DNA of 64,000 nt from Zhengitettix transpicula (GCA_037074705.1 CM073590.1:116518100-116582099); one strand, 5' to 3'; counted from the first letter of the stretch, positions 19,971 through 32,730 are shown. Notes: generated by a model not told the origin, from the letters alone. Numbers and translations: made by a program.

Positions 19971-21469
19971 AATCAAATTTAAAAGTAATACGTCAGAAAG
20001 AAAATATTGTTTTATAAAAATTATTCAAAGAGTTGGTATCAATATGAATATTAATAGAGTTGTTGTGTTATTATATATATGGACTATTTCAGAATTGCAG
20101 AAGACAAGACAAGACCAGAATTAAGGACAAAGTAGACTAGTCGGCTAAGGGCAACTCCACGGTTGAATCTAAAACAAATATTAAATATGTGTTGATTGCC
20201 AATTAAATTAACCAGTTACTAGTTACTATCAGGTGTTGCTTTTCGGGTTATAATCATTTACACTGCGTTCAATATTAAAAAAAAATTGTAACATCGCAAT
20301 AAATTAATGTTTTAATAAGAAAATTAATTAATAATTTTTGTAGAAGGATTTTAATAATTATACGGGTCATTTTAATAAAGCAAACTAATGTTGCCAAATA
20401 TTTTAATGTATGAAATTGTTGTTAAATTTAAAAAGTTTCAAAAAATATATAAAAAATTATTTTTCACTAATGATTGTGGCAATAATATTGAAATTTCTAA
20501 CTTTTTAAAATTAAATATTTTAGAAAATTTTTGTTAGTTTTCTTATTAAAATGGGGACTAATAAAAACAGTTCGGATAGAATATAAAAATAGGTTAATAC
20601 CTATAAAATTGATTTAAGAATCTTAAAATAATATATTGAACACTTTAGTGCACAGAGTACCATATATGGAACACAACGTTTAGTATCACCCCAGGGACAT
20701 CAGTTTGTTTCTAAGAACGCTAAATTTTTATGCAGGTATAAAACAACATGCACTTAAGGAAATCTGAAACTTTTCGCATCCGTGGACAGGTTAAAATGTA
20801 CCTGTTATAGCTTTCTGAGACTCAACCACTCAAGCCAGATTTTCTGCTCGTCTGTCAACTTCAGAATATTTATTTTCTGTGACTTTTTATGTTTTTTTCA
20901 ATAAAGAAAATTTAAGTATTTATCAAAGTATTTTAATTACACGAAAAACACAGTTATCCAATTAATGTGAATTATTGATAAATCAGACCTAGTTATATTT
21001 GTTGCATAAAAATTGTCATTTCATATATAAATAGAGCTCTAAATGTTTAAAGAAAATTGTATTATTGATCAAAATTTTTGTTAATTTCATTATAACTCTT
21101 TATGTTCAACTAACGTTTAAAAAAGAGAATTTTGGTTTCTTATATTTCAAATTATAATTAATTTAACGGTAGCCAAATTTTATTTAATTATACAAAAATT
21201 TCTCAGAAACTTGAAGTTATTGATTAATGACCCTTCATATTATAGAACATACACGTGCATGATGTTAAATTATGTTATAAAAATTTTGTCCCATATTTTT
21301 TGTATTAAATAAATGCAACTCCAAAAATTTAGTTTTATAAATTATAAAAAAACCATGAACTAAAAGGTTAAGGCAATATATGTTTTACAGAAATTGTTAT
21401 GATGTAATGTAATATGTTTAGTTAACGTTATTCTATGTCATTTTAATATACATGGTGATTCTACGGTCA
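19971..21469. other. Very AT-rich DNA
   Basis: About 1.5 kb of extremely AT-rich sequence with no gene or repeat recognised. Confidence 0.55.
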
Positions 21470-21790
21470 TTAGACAAACTTTTAAGGGTTGTACAGATTA
21501 CAAAACTCATTTTTTTTGGAATATGAAAATATGGTCAAAAGTGGAAATAATGAGACGTGTGATAAAAAAATTGTTTTCCTTTATTTTTTACTCCGATCGC
21601 CAGATTTATTGATCGTTGATTACTTCCTATGGGGACATCTGGAGTTTACAAGAATCCAGTTAACAAAATTGTGGACGTCGTTGCTCGAATATCCATTGCG
21701 GCTGCAAGCGTACGTAAAATGCCTGGCAACTTTTTGTGGATCACACCATCGATGAAACCAGGCCTGTATTAAATTATTCTTTGTAAATTT
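21470..21790 (+). pseudogene. Tc1/mariner-type transposase C-terminus (remnant)
   Basis: RSPDLLIVDYFLWGHLE (21594-21644) is the hallmark of the last catalytic block of IS630/Tc1/mariner transposases (typically SPDL.P.D(F/Y)FLWG). Downstream, another frame reads VNKIVDVVARISIAAASVRK and MPGNF. These match the usual continuation in insect members, so there is a frameshift near 21655. Only the C-terminal third is left, embedded in AT-rich DNA, and no inverted repeats were found. It is inactive. Confidence 0.75.
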
Positions 21791-22780
21791 ATTTGAAAAT
21801 AAGAATTATTTCATTTATATGAGAATTTTTCATTGATAAGTTGAAAATTACAATTATAAAGAACGTATTTTCCGCTTCAGAATTGATATATAGAGTAGCG
21901 TTAGTATTTTAATTTAAACTTTAATTTACTAAAGCAGAATTACTTTGACATTATTAAAGCCGATTGATCATTTGCAGAATTTGTGTTATGTGACTTTTTT
22001 TTAAAAAAATTCTATATTTCCATGATTCAAATAAAACTTAATAATTAAAATATATGTATCGTCGTTTTGTGTGCTGAATATTTCAGTTTGATGGACACGA
22101 ATCAGTGATAAGTTGAAAACTTTATTAAGTTTCTCCAATTTATAGTATTAATGGTATTAAATTGTCACGTTTGTCACCAGAGTACATTATAAGATGAACC
22201 GACTAATGCTTCTTAAAGATGACTTAGTCAGTAAGTACTGCATATATTCTCAACATATGTAATGAATCAATAATTTATTAGTCGAAAATGAAGTGATTTC
22301 AGTGCACTTTGATGGAAATCGTAAGTCATTCAGATTCTGGAGATAGCCTACAATATTATCACTTGTAAACATATTTTACAAATGATTTATTTTCAAATCT
22401 TGATGTTCATTCAAGTTTGTGTTATTAATTCTTCCCTTTCCTATAAGAAAATATCGACTTAATTATTTTGACTATTATTCACAACTTAGTGGAACATAAG
22501 GTTCCTTTCAAGGACTAAAAATCGTTTCAGTCTATTATAGTATCAGTTCTTTTAATTTTCAATTACAGTTAAGCAAATTCCTACATGCTTCGGTTCTCTT
22601 ATAAACGTCATTGAACAAAGCGCGGTCTGAAAACCAGTTATAATAACATACTTTACAATCTCCTATTTCAACCTGTTCGGTTAAAGATAAATCGTTGCTT
22701 CACAATGGCACTGTGAGGTAGGTCTTCTTCTAATTTGATCTTTTTTTTTCGTATTGATTCACTCTTTCCTTGTGATGGAC
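21791..22780. other. Intergenic AT-rich DNA
   Basis: Nothing recognised. Confidence 0.5.
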
Positions 22781-22800
22781 TTGCTCCCTTGTTCTTGCAG

Positions 22801-22960
22801 CGAGACGAGTTTTTACGACTCCGGGAAGGAGGTTACCTCACCGGTCTGCTATGCCGCCCCGATTAAGTCTTCTCCTCTCCTCCGGTTCCCAGGTTGCGTC
22901 ATCGAACATCTTCGTGGAAACATTCCTTCAGGTTCCGACTGTCAGTTGAAGGAGCGATGA
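22801..22960 (+). other. Candidate exon with strong 3' splice site
   Basis: 'ttgctcccttgttcttgcag' ends at 22800 and is an excellent polypyrimidine-AG acceptor. It is followed at once by a GC-rich, CpG-containing block in a surrounding of ~30% GC. Two plus-strand frames stay open: one ends at TGA 22958-22960 (ETSFYDSGKEVTSPVCYAAP...), the other earlier. Neither gives a protein I recognise, and no matching donor is clear. A terminal or noncoding exon, or an unclassified repeat, are all possible. Confidence 0.3.
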
Positions 22961-25900
22961 CTGTGCAGTGCCAAGTTCTCGGAACCGGGCTACAGGCGCC
23001 AACGTGAATGCCTCTTTCCCGAATATCAAGATTGCAGTTTCACTCGCAATTTTTTTATTTCATTAATACTCGCAATGTCTTCTGTGGTCATTAGAGTCCG
23101 ATTAGTTACAGCCAATCAATAATGTTTCGAACTGAATAGATTTTAAATTACATTTATCGTAGTATTACAATGTATTTGGGTAAAAATATTCCAAAATTAT
23201 TTAAAATAGTCAATTACTTTAAAATTATTATGCCACAAATGTTTCATTTGAATCAGTGTTTAACATTATCAGTAAATAATTTTAGTTCTCGTAGGTATTG
23301 GTTTTTGTGTTGCGTTATTAAAGTATCTTTAGGTTAAAAAAATATTATTGGTAAGCAACGCAAGAGGTACAAACTGAGTTGTTACATTACGCATTACGCC
23401 ATTATCAAATATCAGAATAGTTTGCCGTATAAGTTGATGGAGATTAACGCAGACTTCCAGAAGTTTCTAACCTGGAGCCGTGGTGTCCTAATAATATTAT
23501 TATTACAAGTGAGGTTAACATTTCAGGACGGAATTAACAACTGAGTAATATTGATTGCATAAAAGTTCCACGACGCTACAGAAATTAGGTTACTTAATAA
23601 CAAGTTCATATCTTTCATTTTGTATTTTATGATCCCATTCAATACAGCGGAATTATTTGTCAAATGATATATTTATTTATTTTAATTTATATAATTGCAT
23701 TTGTCGAAGGACCAAGTTAGTTTTCCCAGTTCATTTTTTAAATTAAATTAAATTTAATCCAAATAAATAGACAAAAAAACATTAAATTGTTATAAATATT
23801 TCATTTTTAATGATCTTTTTATTTGTTTTAAAATTCATTTAATTAAATTCTTAACGTTCTTCATAACTTAAAAAATCTAAATGCCACGGATCTTTGTCAT
23901 GACGAGTAACGTTTAAAAATCCATCTCATGATTTTAAAGTAATTTAAAAATCAATGTATGGGAAATATTTTCCAGAGGTATAGAAATGGCCTGATTTTTT
24001 ACACCAAATTGATCCCAGTTATATCAATGCAGAATGATTTATTATTTTCAATAAATTTAATTTTCAGTGCTCAATTTTTTTTATAATATGCATACAAAAT
24101 TTTTTAGGGTACTTTAAGGTTACATTACATAATAAATACTAAACGCATGGAAGAAAAGTAAAGAATGATTCGATTATTTTCGAATATTCAACGATTATTT
24201 TATTTGGACAAAACACTTATTTTCAATTTTATGCATAAAGGTATTTTGTATTTATTCCATAAAATATTTTTACCACAATATTTTAATTCTTATAATAGAA
24301 ATAATATTGTTTGACATTGATTGGCAATAGTAAGCGAAATAATTGGTATTATTATTAGAATTTATGTGATTTTCACGCATTTCCGCACCCTAAGTTTTAT
24401 TGTATTTTATGTCCATTTCCTGTCTTACTATTATCGTCATCTCTGCCTACGTTACACATCTTAATGTTATACTGTACAATGTAATACCCTAAAATTGTAT
24501 CTACAAGCATAAAGTGGCGAGTCGTATGATGGTGAAAGCTTCATCGGCAATATTAATGCGATGCCATTGGAACGACTGGGACCAAGCACAGGAAGTAGGA
24601 ACTGCAAAGATTGATGCAGAGGTCTAAAGTCTGTGAATTGATGCTGATCTCGCAAAGAACACAGTGAGATGTGTATCTCAGTCCACACGACAGATTTCTT
24701 ATGTCAGATTTTGTGAATAGAAACTGTCTAGCAATATTTAATTAGTCCATTGTTTTCATTGTACGGAAATTCATAAATTATAAAAGTGTCTTGAGAAAGT
24801 ATAGTCACCCTTTACAAGAATCAAAATACAGAAAAATATTACTACGACTTGATGGCATTAATCTGAACACGGTTCAGATTATCATGAAAACGGAATAGCA
24901 GTCACTACTAGATGACGCGGCAACTGAAACCTCTATATTTTACGTTTTAATATTTTCTAAAATCATTACTCATATTCGAGGTTAAATGTTTTACTGATAT
25001 ACGTTCTCTAAAGAATTAATCGTCTGACGCCTTCTTCAGGAATTGTGGAAGAAGAATAGAGCATTGTTATGCTGACGCTCAAAGTCGACATCAGAGACCA
25101 GTTTTTTAGTTTATGTGCAACTTTTATGTGCAACTTTCATTCTTTTATAGATTACTCCATGCAGTTGCGTCCGTGGAAATATAACAGCGGAGAGACTCAA
25201 AGCAACTAGTCTACTACCATATCTGATACGAGGACAAATGCAATTCATTTCGCATCAAACAAATTTAGAACATTGATTAACTGTTGTAACTAATATTACA
25301 AATATAATTATATTATCAAATATATTTTTTCTTTCTCTTAAATAACTTCGTAAATAATTTACACAAGATTAAATCACTTGCATTCAACAGGGGTCACAAA
25401 ATCCCACACTTTCCAAAATACCTGTAATTAATCTTTCAAATGGTTACAGCTACAAGGACAACCCGACAATTTTAATCTACAGCGTAACCACATTTTTTAA
25501 TCTGGAATCAGATGAATATCAATTACAAAATGGTTGGAAGGGACTAAAATGGAGTGTCCCAAGAAATTGTGACCTTTTAACAACTAAGTCTTATGCATAT
25601 TATATCATATGAAACCTCGCTTTTGTTTTTAAGACTTCATATTTATCCTACTTGTATTTTCCTAGAACACATTTACTAATTCCGTCAATTTGAGACACAG
25701 ACAAACTGTCTTTATAAGGAAGTTGTTAAAGAGGTCAGAAATTGTTTTCTTTTTTTCCACCAATTAGTCCATTACAGCTTTTGTCGTAAATGTCAAGGCG
25801 TATTCTCGCTACATTAACTTCATTCTCCTCCGCGGAAACATTTTCCCTTACAAAATAAATTACAATGAATTATTTGGACGCACAGCAAATCTGAGGCCGT

Positions 25901-26115
25901 TTCAAAGTGAAACAGAAGTTCGGCTCCGTACCGTATTCTTAATAAGAAATTAGTATTACGAAAGGTCAAAGGGCTTGTTCCAGAAATTTAACTGCCTATT
26001 TAGAACTTTCCTTAGCTTCATCTTTAACATCAAACAATTTTTCTCTTTCATTCGAATCGTTTAAATGCTGAGTCCTGTTTCTTCCAGGTCTTATATAGTT
26101 ATTTAATTTATTTTC
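22961..26115. other. Intergenic AT-rich DNA
   Basis: Over 3 kb with no recognised gene. On the minus strand near 25040 'cctgaagaaggcg' resembles the first box of the hammerhead-like motif found in Penelope pieces elsewhere, without a convincing second box. A 73-codon minus-strand frame at 24467-24688 shows no motif. Confidence 0.5.
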
Positions 26116-26761
26116 TTAACACGTTGACTGCCGAGATACCTCGTAGATTGCGTTCTTTTCTAGGATGCCAACTACGAGTTATCTCGTCCTTATTTACTTG
26201 CCTTTTTTGTGCAGTTACGATTACACTCGGAATTCATCAGTGCTAATATCGATAGATGGCTTCTGGGAAAAGAACAGGAAAATTATTAAAAAACGAACAA
26301 AAAATGTAATTATAAAAATAAATTCAAAGTCAAGAAATAAAATAATATTTTATTGTTTGTGGAACTTCTTAAAACGATCTTCCACACAAAGGGCTGGCTT
26401 TTCTTTACAGGCTGGACAGAAATAACGCGTTTGTCGGCGTTTTTTTGCTTGGGTACATATACGACATGGACGCTGTTTTTTTTTTAGGTAGGCGGTAGAC
26501 TGTAAATAATGGAGCTCTTGCAATCTAATTTTTTCAGAAACTGGTTGAATCTCTTCTCCAATCAACGCAACGACGAATTCTTCTCTGAACTTTATCAGTT
26601 TTATTTTAGAAGAAGTTACTTTCTTCTATTTTTTTAAAAAAACACATTTTTTATGCTTTTTGATGATAAATATGCACTAGAATTAGAGTTTTTAATAATA
26701 TACTGTCATTTGTCATTTTAGGCCAGATTTCTGTAAATTGCCGTGGCAGTCAACGTGTTAA
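26116..26761 (-). mobile_element. piggyBac-like DNA transposon, internally deleted
   Basis: Both ends are TTAA (26116-26119 and 26758-26761), the obligate piggyBac target site. Inside them is a perfect 13-bp terminal inverted repeat CACGTTGACTGCC. The 642-bp body holds only the last ~71 codons of a transposase on the minus strand. This is a classic internal-deletion derivative that could once have been mobilised in trans. Since TTAA and inverted repeats are intact, the insertion is probably not very old. Confidence 0.9.
26350..26565 (-). pseudogene. piggyBac-like transposase, C-terminal cysteine-rich domain only
   Basis: The 71-codon frame contains CRICTQAKKRRQTRYFCPAC and then KPALCVEDRFKKFH. 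This is the CxxC...KR..TRYxCPxC...LC...CF..YH-like zinc-binding tail of piggyBac transposases. The DDE catalytic domain is missing. Its position inside TTAA-flanked inverted repeats, transcribed towards the left end, supports the assignment. Confidence 0.85.
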
Positions 26762-28154
26762 GTATCATAATGTATCATGAAGTTACTTCTCAGAATGTGT
26801 CAGAGTCAAGTGGCTTTCTTTTCGAACAATTATTCTCAATGTGGATCTTTATTCATCTACTATTCATAGTGAACAACGTTTGTTACCTACCTTCTTTATT
26901 TATTTTTTCTCCATTCTACGGCACTACGCTTCAATTCTTGCATGACATTTTCTTATATTTTTTCTGAGTTATTATTTTTCCCATCCATGTAAAGCACTTT
27001 ATAAACTTTTTGCGGAAGTGCATAATATTTTTAAACTGTGTCATAAATGCTTCAATTTCTTTGGTATATTGGTTATTAGGCGTCCGACAGTTTTTAAATT
27101 TTGATTTTCAACTATGATTTTGAACTGCAATAATAATAATTTGTAAAGCATAATATCGGTTGTATTGCCTTATATATTGGTTTATAATTCTTTGTTTCGA
27201 TTAAAAAACACAAAACTAGATTAACTAAGAATATCTTTATAAGCATATAATATGCCTAAATGAAAGGACAAGGTGAAATTATATACAATGGGAAAATGAG
27301 GTTGGGAAACATAAGTTTGCCTAGATGACACTTTATTTGGGTGTGATAAGACCTGAATTAAAATCAAGCCTACCATCTTTATGATTATAGTACGTGGTAC
27401 AAATTGCGTGATGGCCTGCAAGGCGCTTTCTTAGAAATGACACGTAAGTGTAAACTGGAAACTTCTTGAAATCCGTAGAATAACTCCGATCATTTCTGTT
27501 CTATACGAATGGTCTTATAAAATTAGTGGGCAACACCTAACACGAACCAAAGTTCTACGATTGAACAACGCATACCAAGAAAACCAGGACCTGGTGACTA
27601 ATCGAATGCGAAATCAGAAAATCTTCTCATCTGCGACTTAGAATTCTTGAATTCCATTTCGCGCCTTTAAGACGCCTTTCTGCTGTTGTGCTTTGGAATG
27701 CAGTAATTATAAGTTTCTGTTATTCGTTGTGAACTAATACAGATTTTTCAGAAATATTCTAGTTTACAGTTTTCCAATTTTTATCCAGCTCATTGTCTTG
27801 TTTGAATAATATTAATCCATTCATATTGGAGCGTAACGGTTATTTTGATGCAGAAGGATTTATTATAATGGACTTATCCAGAATGACGTCGTTAATAAAG
27901 ATTTAATTCCGTCTCCTAAGACTGATTACGTTATTTATATATAATTACGTAATATAGTATTGAAATGTTCATTTTATTAAGTGATGGAAGATTTAATAAA
28001 ATTTTGTATATTTTTTCTAACTTTATGGAGGATGGATATTGATTTTGTTAGCCTAGGGAAATCCTTTCAAGAGGTTACGAGAGATGACGGTCATTACCTT
28101 TAGACAACGAATTAAAACAAGATGACATTATGAATTCAAATGAGAATTTGAATT
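26762..28154. other. Intergenic AT-rich DNA
   Basis: Nothing recognised. Confidence 0.5.
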
Positions 28155-28510
28155 TTAGCCACGCAAGTCAGCCCCGTGCAGGTTCGCCTCCCTTAAGATG
28201 CATGTGACCCAAGCAGGCGCGGCAATATTATTCCCTGAGCGTTGACTCGCGCATGGAAATCGTGGTTGGACGCGTGTCTGTCCAAAAACTGTATGCAGCG
28301 AGGACTCTGTAATGAGGCCAACATGCTAAGACCGCGTAATTGTGTTACAAGAGCTCATTCCGAGCGGATGCTTAAGCCTCTTCCATAGTCTCCAATTGAA
28401 ATGACCAATCACCAGGAGCGTGCCCTGGTTGCGCTTAAATTTGACTTAATGCTCGATTACACGTCCCGAGGCGTTGAAATATGTCAATGAATACAAATCC
28501 TGCTGCCTCG
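28155..28510. other. Balanced-composition block, possible conserved noncoding element
   Basis: About 350 bp close to 50% GC inside very AT-rich DNA. It is rich in CpG and short regulatory-looking motifs ('ttgactcgcgcatgg', 'ccaattgaaatgaccaatca'), with no open frame on either strand and no similarity to the repeats here. It could be an enhancer-type conserved element or an unknown repeat. Confidence 0.25.
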
Positions 28511-28960
28511 TAAAATACATGGAAGGGTAATCTGATCAGAAAGCAATTACGTAAATACCAAAGCTTTGCCAGGAGTAACATACTTCGCATGAAAGAAAAT
28601 ATATTCACATTTTTCTGGTATCATTTGATACTCCGTACCTAGCGACAGGAGATGAATACCAGGAAGTGATTAGTGTCGTGTGCGTGTTTCCTAAAGATAC
28701 TGTGTATGATTGTAGTGACTAGACAAATGTAAACAGATATGAATTTTTGTGTGTGTTTTTGTGTATTATATGTAATTTATCTACTGTACATTTGTGACGA
28801 ATCCTATTTCCTCTTTAGAGGGCTAATGGTGAATACATCTATCTATCTACATAAGATACGAGTATATTAACTGTAACGTATTGGAAGAATCGTTTATTTA
28901 CAAATATTTCATTAAATTATGCAGTGAAACAGCATTAATTATTTAATACTAATTATTAAA
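28511..28960. other. Intergenic DNA, possible non-LTR 3' UTR piece
   Basis: The stretch 28740-28850 ('tattatatgtaatt', 'gtacat', 'tagagggctaatgg') resembles part of the 3' UTR of the Jockey-like remnant at 49.45-49.52 kb. Weak similarity, no poly(A) seen. Confidence 0.3.
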
Positions 28961-29288
28961 ATGAAGGGTTCATATTGTGACATTTGTTATACTCGCCAAA
29001 CAAAAGGAATTTTAAATACTAGGATTAAAGAACATAAATCTAATTTTAATTTGTCATCCTGTAAACATATTCCAACCACCAAACATTTATGAAATTGAAT
29101 CCCGGTTTCGATTTTGACAACAGCTCCATTTTAGACAGAGAACCACGCTATTGGAAAAGATTGATTTCTGAAATGCTGTATTGTAATAATTATTATATTC
29201 TTTCAATCCTCTGCCAAATAATTAGTCGTAAAATGAATCAAATAGTTTCGCTGCGCCGTCATATAATTTTAATGATTAATTTCTACTA
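28961..29288 (+). pseudogene. Penelope-like GIY-YIG endonuclease remnant
   Basis: Frame 2 from 28961 reads CDICYTRQTKG, then NTRIKEHKSNFN and TTKH before a stop. The next frame (from 29089) reads NPGFDFDNSSILDREPRYWK followed by RLISEM. These are the conserved C-terminal features of Penelope-type GIY-YIG nucleases (C..C...Y(I)GQT, R..EH, H, and ILDxExxYxKRLISEM). YIG has decayed to YTR. A frameshift lies near 29086. No reverse transcriptase is left upstream. It belongs to a different lineage from the 1.6-2.3 kb element. Confidence 0.75.
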
Positions 29289-29364
29289 ATTGGTATTCAA
29301 CCAAAAAAAATCAGAAAACATTTATTTGTAACATCAAGAAGAAAGATAACAAGAAGGAGTAGAC

Positions 29365-29752
29365 AGGCTATGTATAGGGTAATCGACATAGTGGCAACTC
29401 CCTTCTTATAGCATAGGAAAGGGAGTGAAAGGGGGGATTCGGAAAAGTAGAGCAAATGGTTAACTAGGGCCCCCGGGCTATGGTTTAAGGATCCTACCTG
29501 ACAATTCGCCTAAAAGTGATGCAGGGAAAACCCTAGAAAAACCTGCATCAGGTAGGTCGGGCATTGGGTACTTGTCCCACGCCCTTCCGATGGCGGGAGA
29601 GGGGTTCGCTGTGGGGTCGCAGCTTTCACCTCGCCGTGCCTTGACCAGTTTAGGAGGCAGCTGGCCGACTATTTCAATAGGAATAACGGACAACTCTTAC
29701 CGTATGCCCAAGATCTGTGACCCCGGAACATACACTTCTCAAAACAGGCTGT
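29365..29752 (-). repeat. Rp1 retroposon copy
   Basis: Begins 'caggctatgtatagggtaat' and ends 'cacttctcaaaacaggct'. The recurrent minus-strand frame is open for 71 codons (29478-29693) with AIGRAWDKYPMPDLPDAGFS. The start variant 'tatgtatagggtaatc' is shared in part with the copy at 47.3 kb, suggesting a common subfamily. Confidence 0.8.
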
Positions 29753-29774
29753 TTGTAGCAACAAAAAATTATAT

Positions 29775-29836
29775 ATACGCTTCTCTCTCCACCTCCCTCT
29801 CCCCCTCCCTCTCTCCCTCACCCCCTCTCTCTCTAC
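29775..29836 (+). repeat. CT-rich low-complexity tract
   Basis: Runs of 'ctctctcc', 'cctccctctcccc' and 'ccctctctctctctacag', directly right of the Rp1 copy. It ends in 'ctctctacag', which resembles a splice acceptor, but no exon is apparent downstream. Confidence 0.8.
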
Positions 29837-29880
29837 AGGGATCAAAATGGATGTATTCGCAGTACGCAGTATATAAATAA

Positions 29881-32420
29881 AACCAGAGCTGTTTTACGTA
29901 AATGATTGAATTATTATATAGTTATTACACAGAAAATAAAGTTCAAAATGTCTCAAAGTTTCCAAACAACATTCCAATTCTTCCCCTTTAACGTAATACC
30001 ACTGTATGACAAAATATTATTTCAGCCAGGTTTCTATTATACTAAAAAAGTGCAGATTTTTAATTCTCCACATATTTAACATTTATTCCAATTCATCAAT
30101 TTCCCATGAAACATTATTTTTAATCGACAAAATCCAAAGACAACAACTGTACATCTATTTATCATTTATTAAAATTAATAAATTTCTCATAAAACATTAT
30201 TTTCTATCGACAAAAAAAAACAAAGACCAAAAATAGCAATAACCCTCACTTCAAAGAGCCTCCCTCAATCCAGTTCCTTGCCAACCTATCTGTAACTCTT
30301 AAGTTTGGATAATAGATTATTATTACAATATTCTAAATTTTGTTGTTTACAATAATTAAAATGTGGGTTCTTTGCAGTATATTAAAAATCATACAAAAAC
30401 TGTTAATATTAAACATGACACAGAAAGTCCAAACAAGTTAAATGACATTTCGTTTTAAGTTATTTGTCTCTTAGTTTTTATCATTGATTTAGTTTCTTGT
30501 TTAATTTCCAGTCCCAAGTTATTCGCGTAAGAAAAATACGTCAATCCGCGTAGTAACGTCCGGCATTTCTAAAAATTCAAATTTACGTAGTTTTAAGTTC
30601 CTTTTTGTAATTTTGTATGTATAAAGGTCGTTTTTAGCAGAATTATTTTCAACGGACGTTAATATTTTGTTTGTTTGTATACCATAGTAATTATTCATTT
30701 TCATATAGAGTAGTAAATTCAAAAAGTGTCTGAATGAAACCTCTAATTATCCCGAAAATTGCACAACAAAAGATCCAGCACAATAGGGAAGAATTAGGGA
30801 AATAATTTCAAAAATGTAACTATACATTTAGATTAAAATTTTAAGGTAAAATAAAATTACGGAAATAAAATATGAACAAAGCTACTGTAGTTCTCGTCGA
30901 TATTAAGCTCAGAATAAAATAATAGTTTTGTGTACATGGGTTAGACACGGGTAATTTTAATTTTCCTTCCGTTTCATGTATTAGAACATCCGGAATTAAT
31001 CCAAATCTTCACAATGAAATGGTGCGACCGATTTAGATAAAACTTTTATGTTTTCATATAACTGTTTTCAAAATCAAATTGAATTTCGTCATCTTGAAAC
31101 AGATAAGGCAGACGTTCAGAAACCTTGTTTTTGTTCACTTTTATTAACAAAAGGGTCTAATTTATTTTTATTATATCTATCTATATATATATATATATAT
31201 TAACTGTTATATATATCACAAAATAAGTTTTAAGAAAAATCAATCTCCGTCCGCCTCCTTATCCTAATTAGTAACCGTTCCTAAACGTACTTCGACACGG
31301 GTTATGCTCGTTGTACAGAAAAATGGTTTTTCACTGAAGAGATAATTACTTTTGGGACTACCTAAAAGGAAGACTAAAACAGTTAAAATCAAACATTAAC
31401 TGCCCATTTTTTAATTTTTTTTCGGGGCTTGATATTAGTAGGAAAATCAAAATCTTTTTGTCAAGAGTAGGTGAGAATATAGCCCTAAAATGATCTTAAT
31501 CATAAAACTATTGATTAAAACCCGTGTGAGATTGGACCAATGAGTTATAAGTAACGCGTTAAGGGAAATTATAGACCAAAATCCGTGCACTAAGTTTTTA
31601 CTGAAGGACTGGTGACCAGTTATATTGTAATATAGTGATCTACATGATCGTAATATGATATAAACATGTACTGAGCAATAGATATAAGTTGCTAAATATA
31701 TTACAATTTTGAAATGTGAGCAAAATACTTTAATTTTGATATTTTTTATTGTTATTCTATAATAGTGTCGTTTGTGTAAGTTTAAATCTACTGTTATTAG
31801 ATACTAGCTAGGTCCTAAACCGACCTAAGAGCTCGAAATGATTTGTGACTACATAAACAAGGAAAAAGGAAATGTAATCAAATAAAATTTGGTTGGAGTA
31901 AAATGTAACTACATTAAGGAGAACTGAGTATTGGAATGAAGAAAAGGATATTTATCCAACGTTTTCGTCAGCAATAAAATTTGTTCGCCATCGGGTCCGA
32001 CCACACATACGGAAGTAGGAATAGACATTTACTTAATTTATTACCCATCGGTAATTCCCAAAGCATTCAATTGATGGGGTAAAACCAAGTTTGTTTCATA
32101 TTTTCCAAGTCATTCAATCAGGGATCTTGCAACTTACAAACATTTTGTTCAATAACTGAAACCTACTAATTATGAGGCGTCTTTATAAAAAATTGAACAA
32201 CACCAATCGATAGATTAACAAGAAATTGAAACAGACCGTTTTCTGATAGCCGAAAGCCGTAGCCTGAATCGTCGTCAAAAGATTTCCGTTTTCCATTTCG
32301 CCATGCACGTACCTTCCAAAAGGTATTTGAAACGATCATAGATTGTACTTTTCACAGACACTAGTAGTAATTTATTTCTGAATGAAAAAACGGGGTGAAA
32401 TAAGGAGGTTGGGAAATGTT
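29881..32420. other. Intergenic AT-rich DNA
   Basis: 2.5 kb without a recognised gene. It includes an (AT)n run at 31178-31201. A segment near 31430-31520 ('tagccctaa', 'aacccgtgtgagattgg') is loosely similar to pieces near 33970-34110 and 62560-62640, perhaps an old dispersed repeat. Confidence 0.45.
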
Positions 32421-32456
32421 TAATATATATGTATATATATATATACATATATATAG
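32421..32456. repeat. Palindromic (AT)n tract
   Basis: AT dinucleotides with 'gtatatatatatatac' at the centre, so the tract is self-complementary. Confidence 0.85.
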
Positions 32457-32571
32457 TTTATATATGAGCAATTTGGGTCACAAATAATATCAGTTAAGGG
32501 GCTATCCATTGTTTCCCATGTAGAAAAATTTGCCTGATATAATGATGATTTTGTGCAATGTTTCATTTCAG

Positions 32572-32730
32572 ACCGTCCCACTCTAAAGAAATCATGAATG
32601 TGTTAGAAGTACGTGGTGCAAGCGATAATTATGTTTGTGTCATCTCCAAAGTTTTGTCAGCCTTCCCTATAGCGTACGTCATGCGGTCATCAGAAATGAG
32701 GAAAAATTTACAGCCATCAAGAAATGGGTA
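32572..32730 (+). other. Candidate exon, unrecognised
   Basis: A good acceptor, 'tgtgcaatgtttcatttcag', ends at 32571. The plus strand is then open for over 60 codons (SKEIMNVLEVRGASDNYVCV...) with more balanced composition than the flanks. No strong donor is evident near the end ('aatgggtatt' is weak). The peptide is not recognised. It could belong with the similar candidate at 33458, but nothing beyond shared strand links them. Confidence 0.25.
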
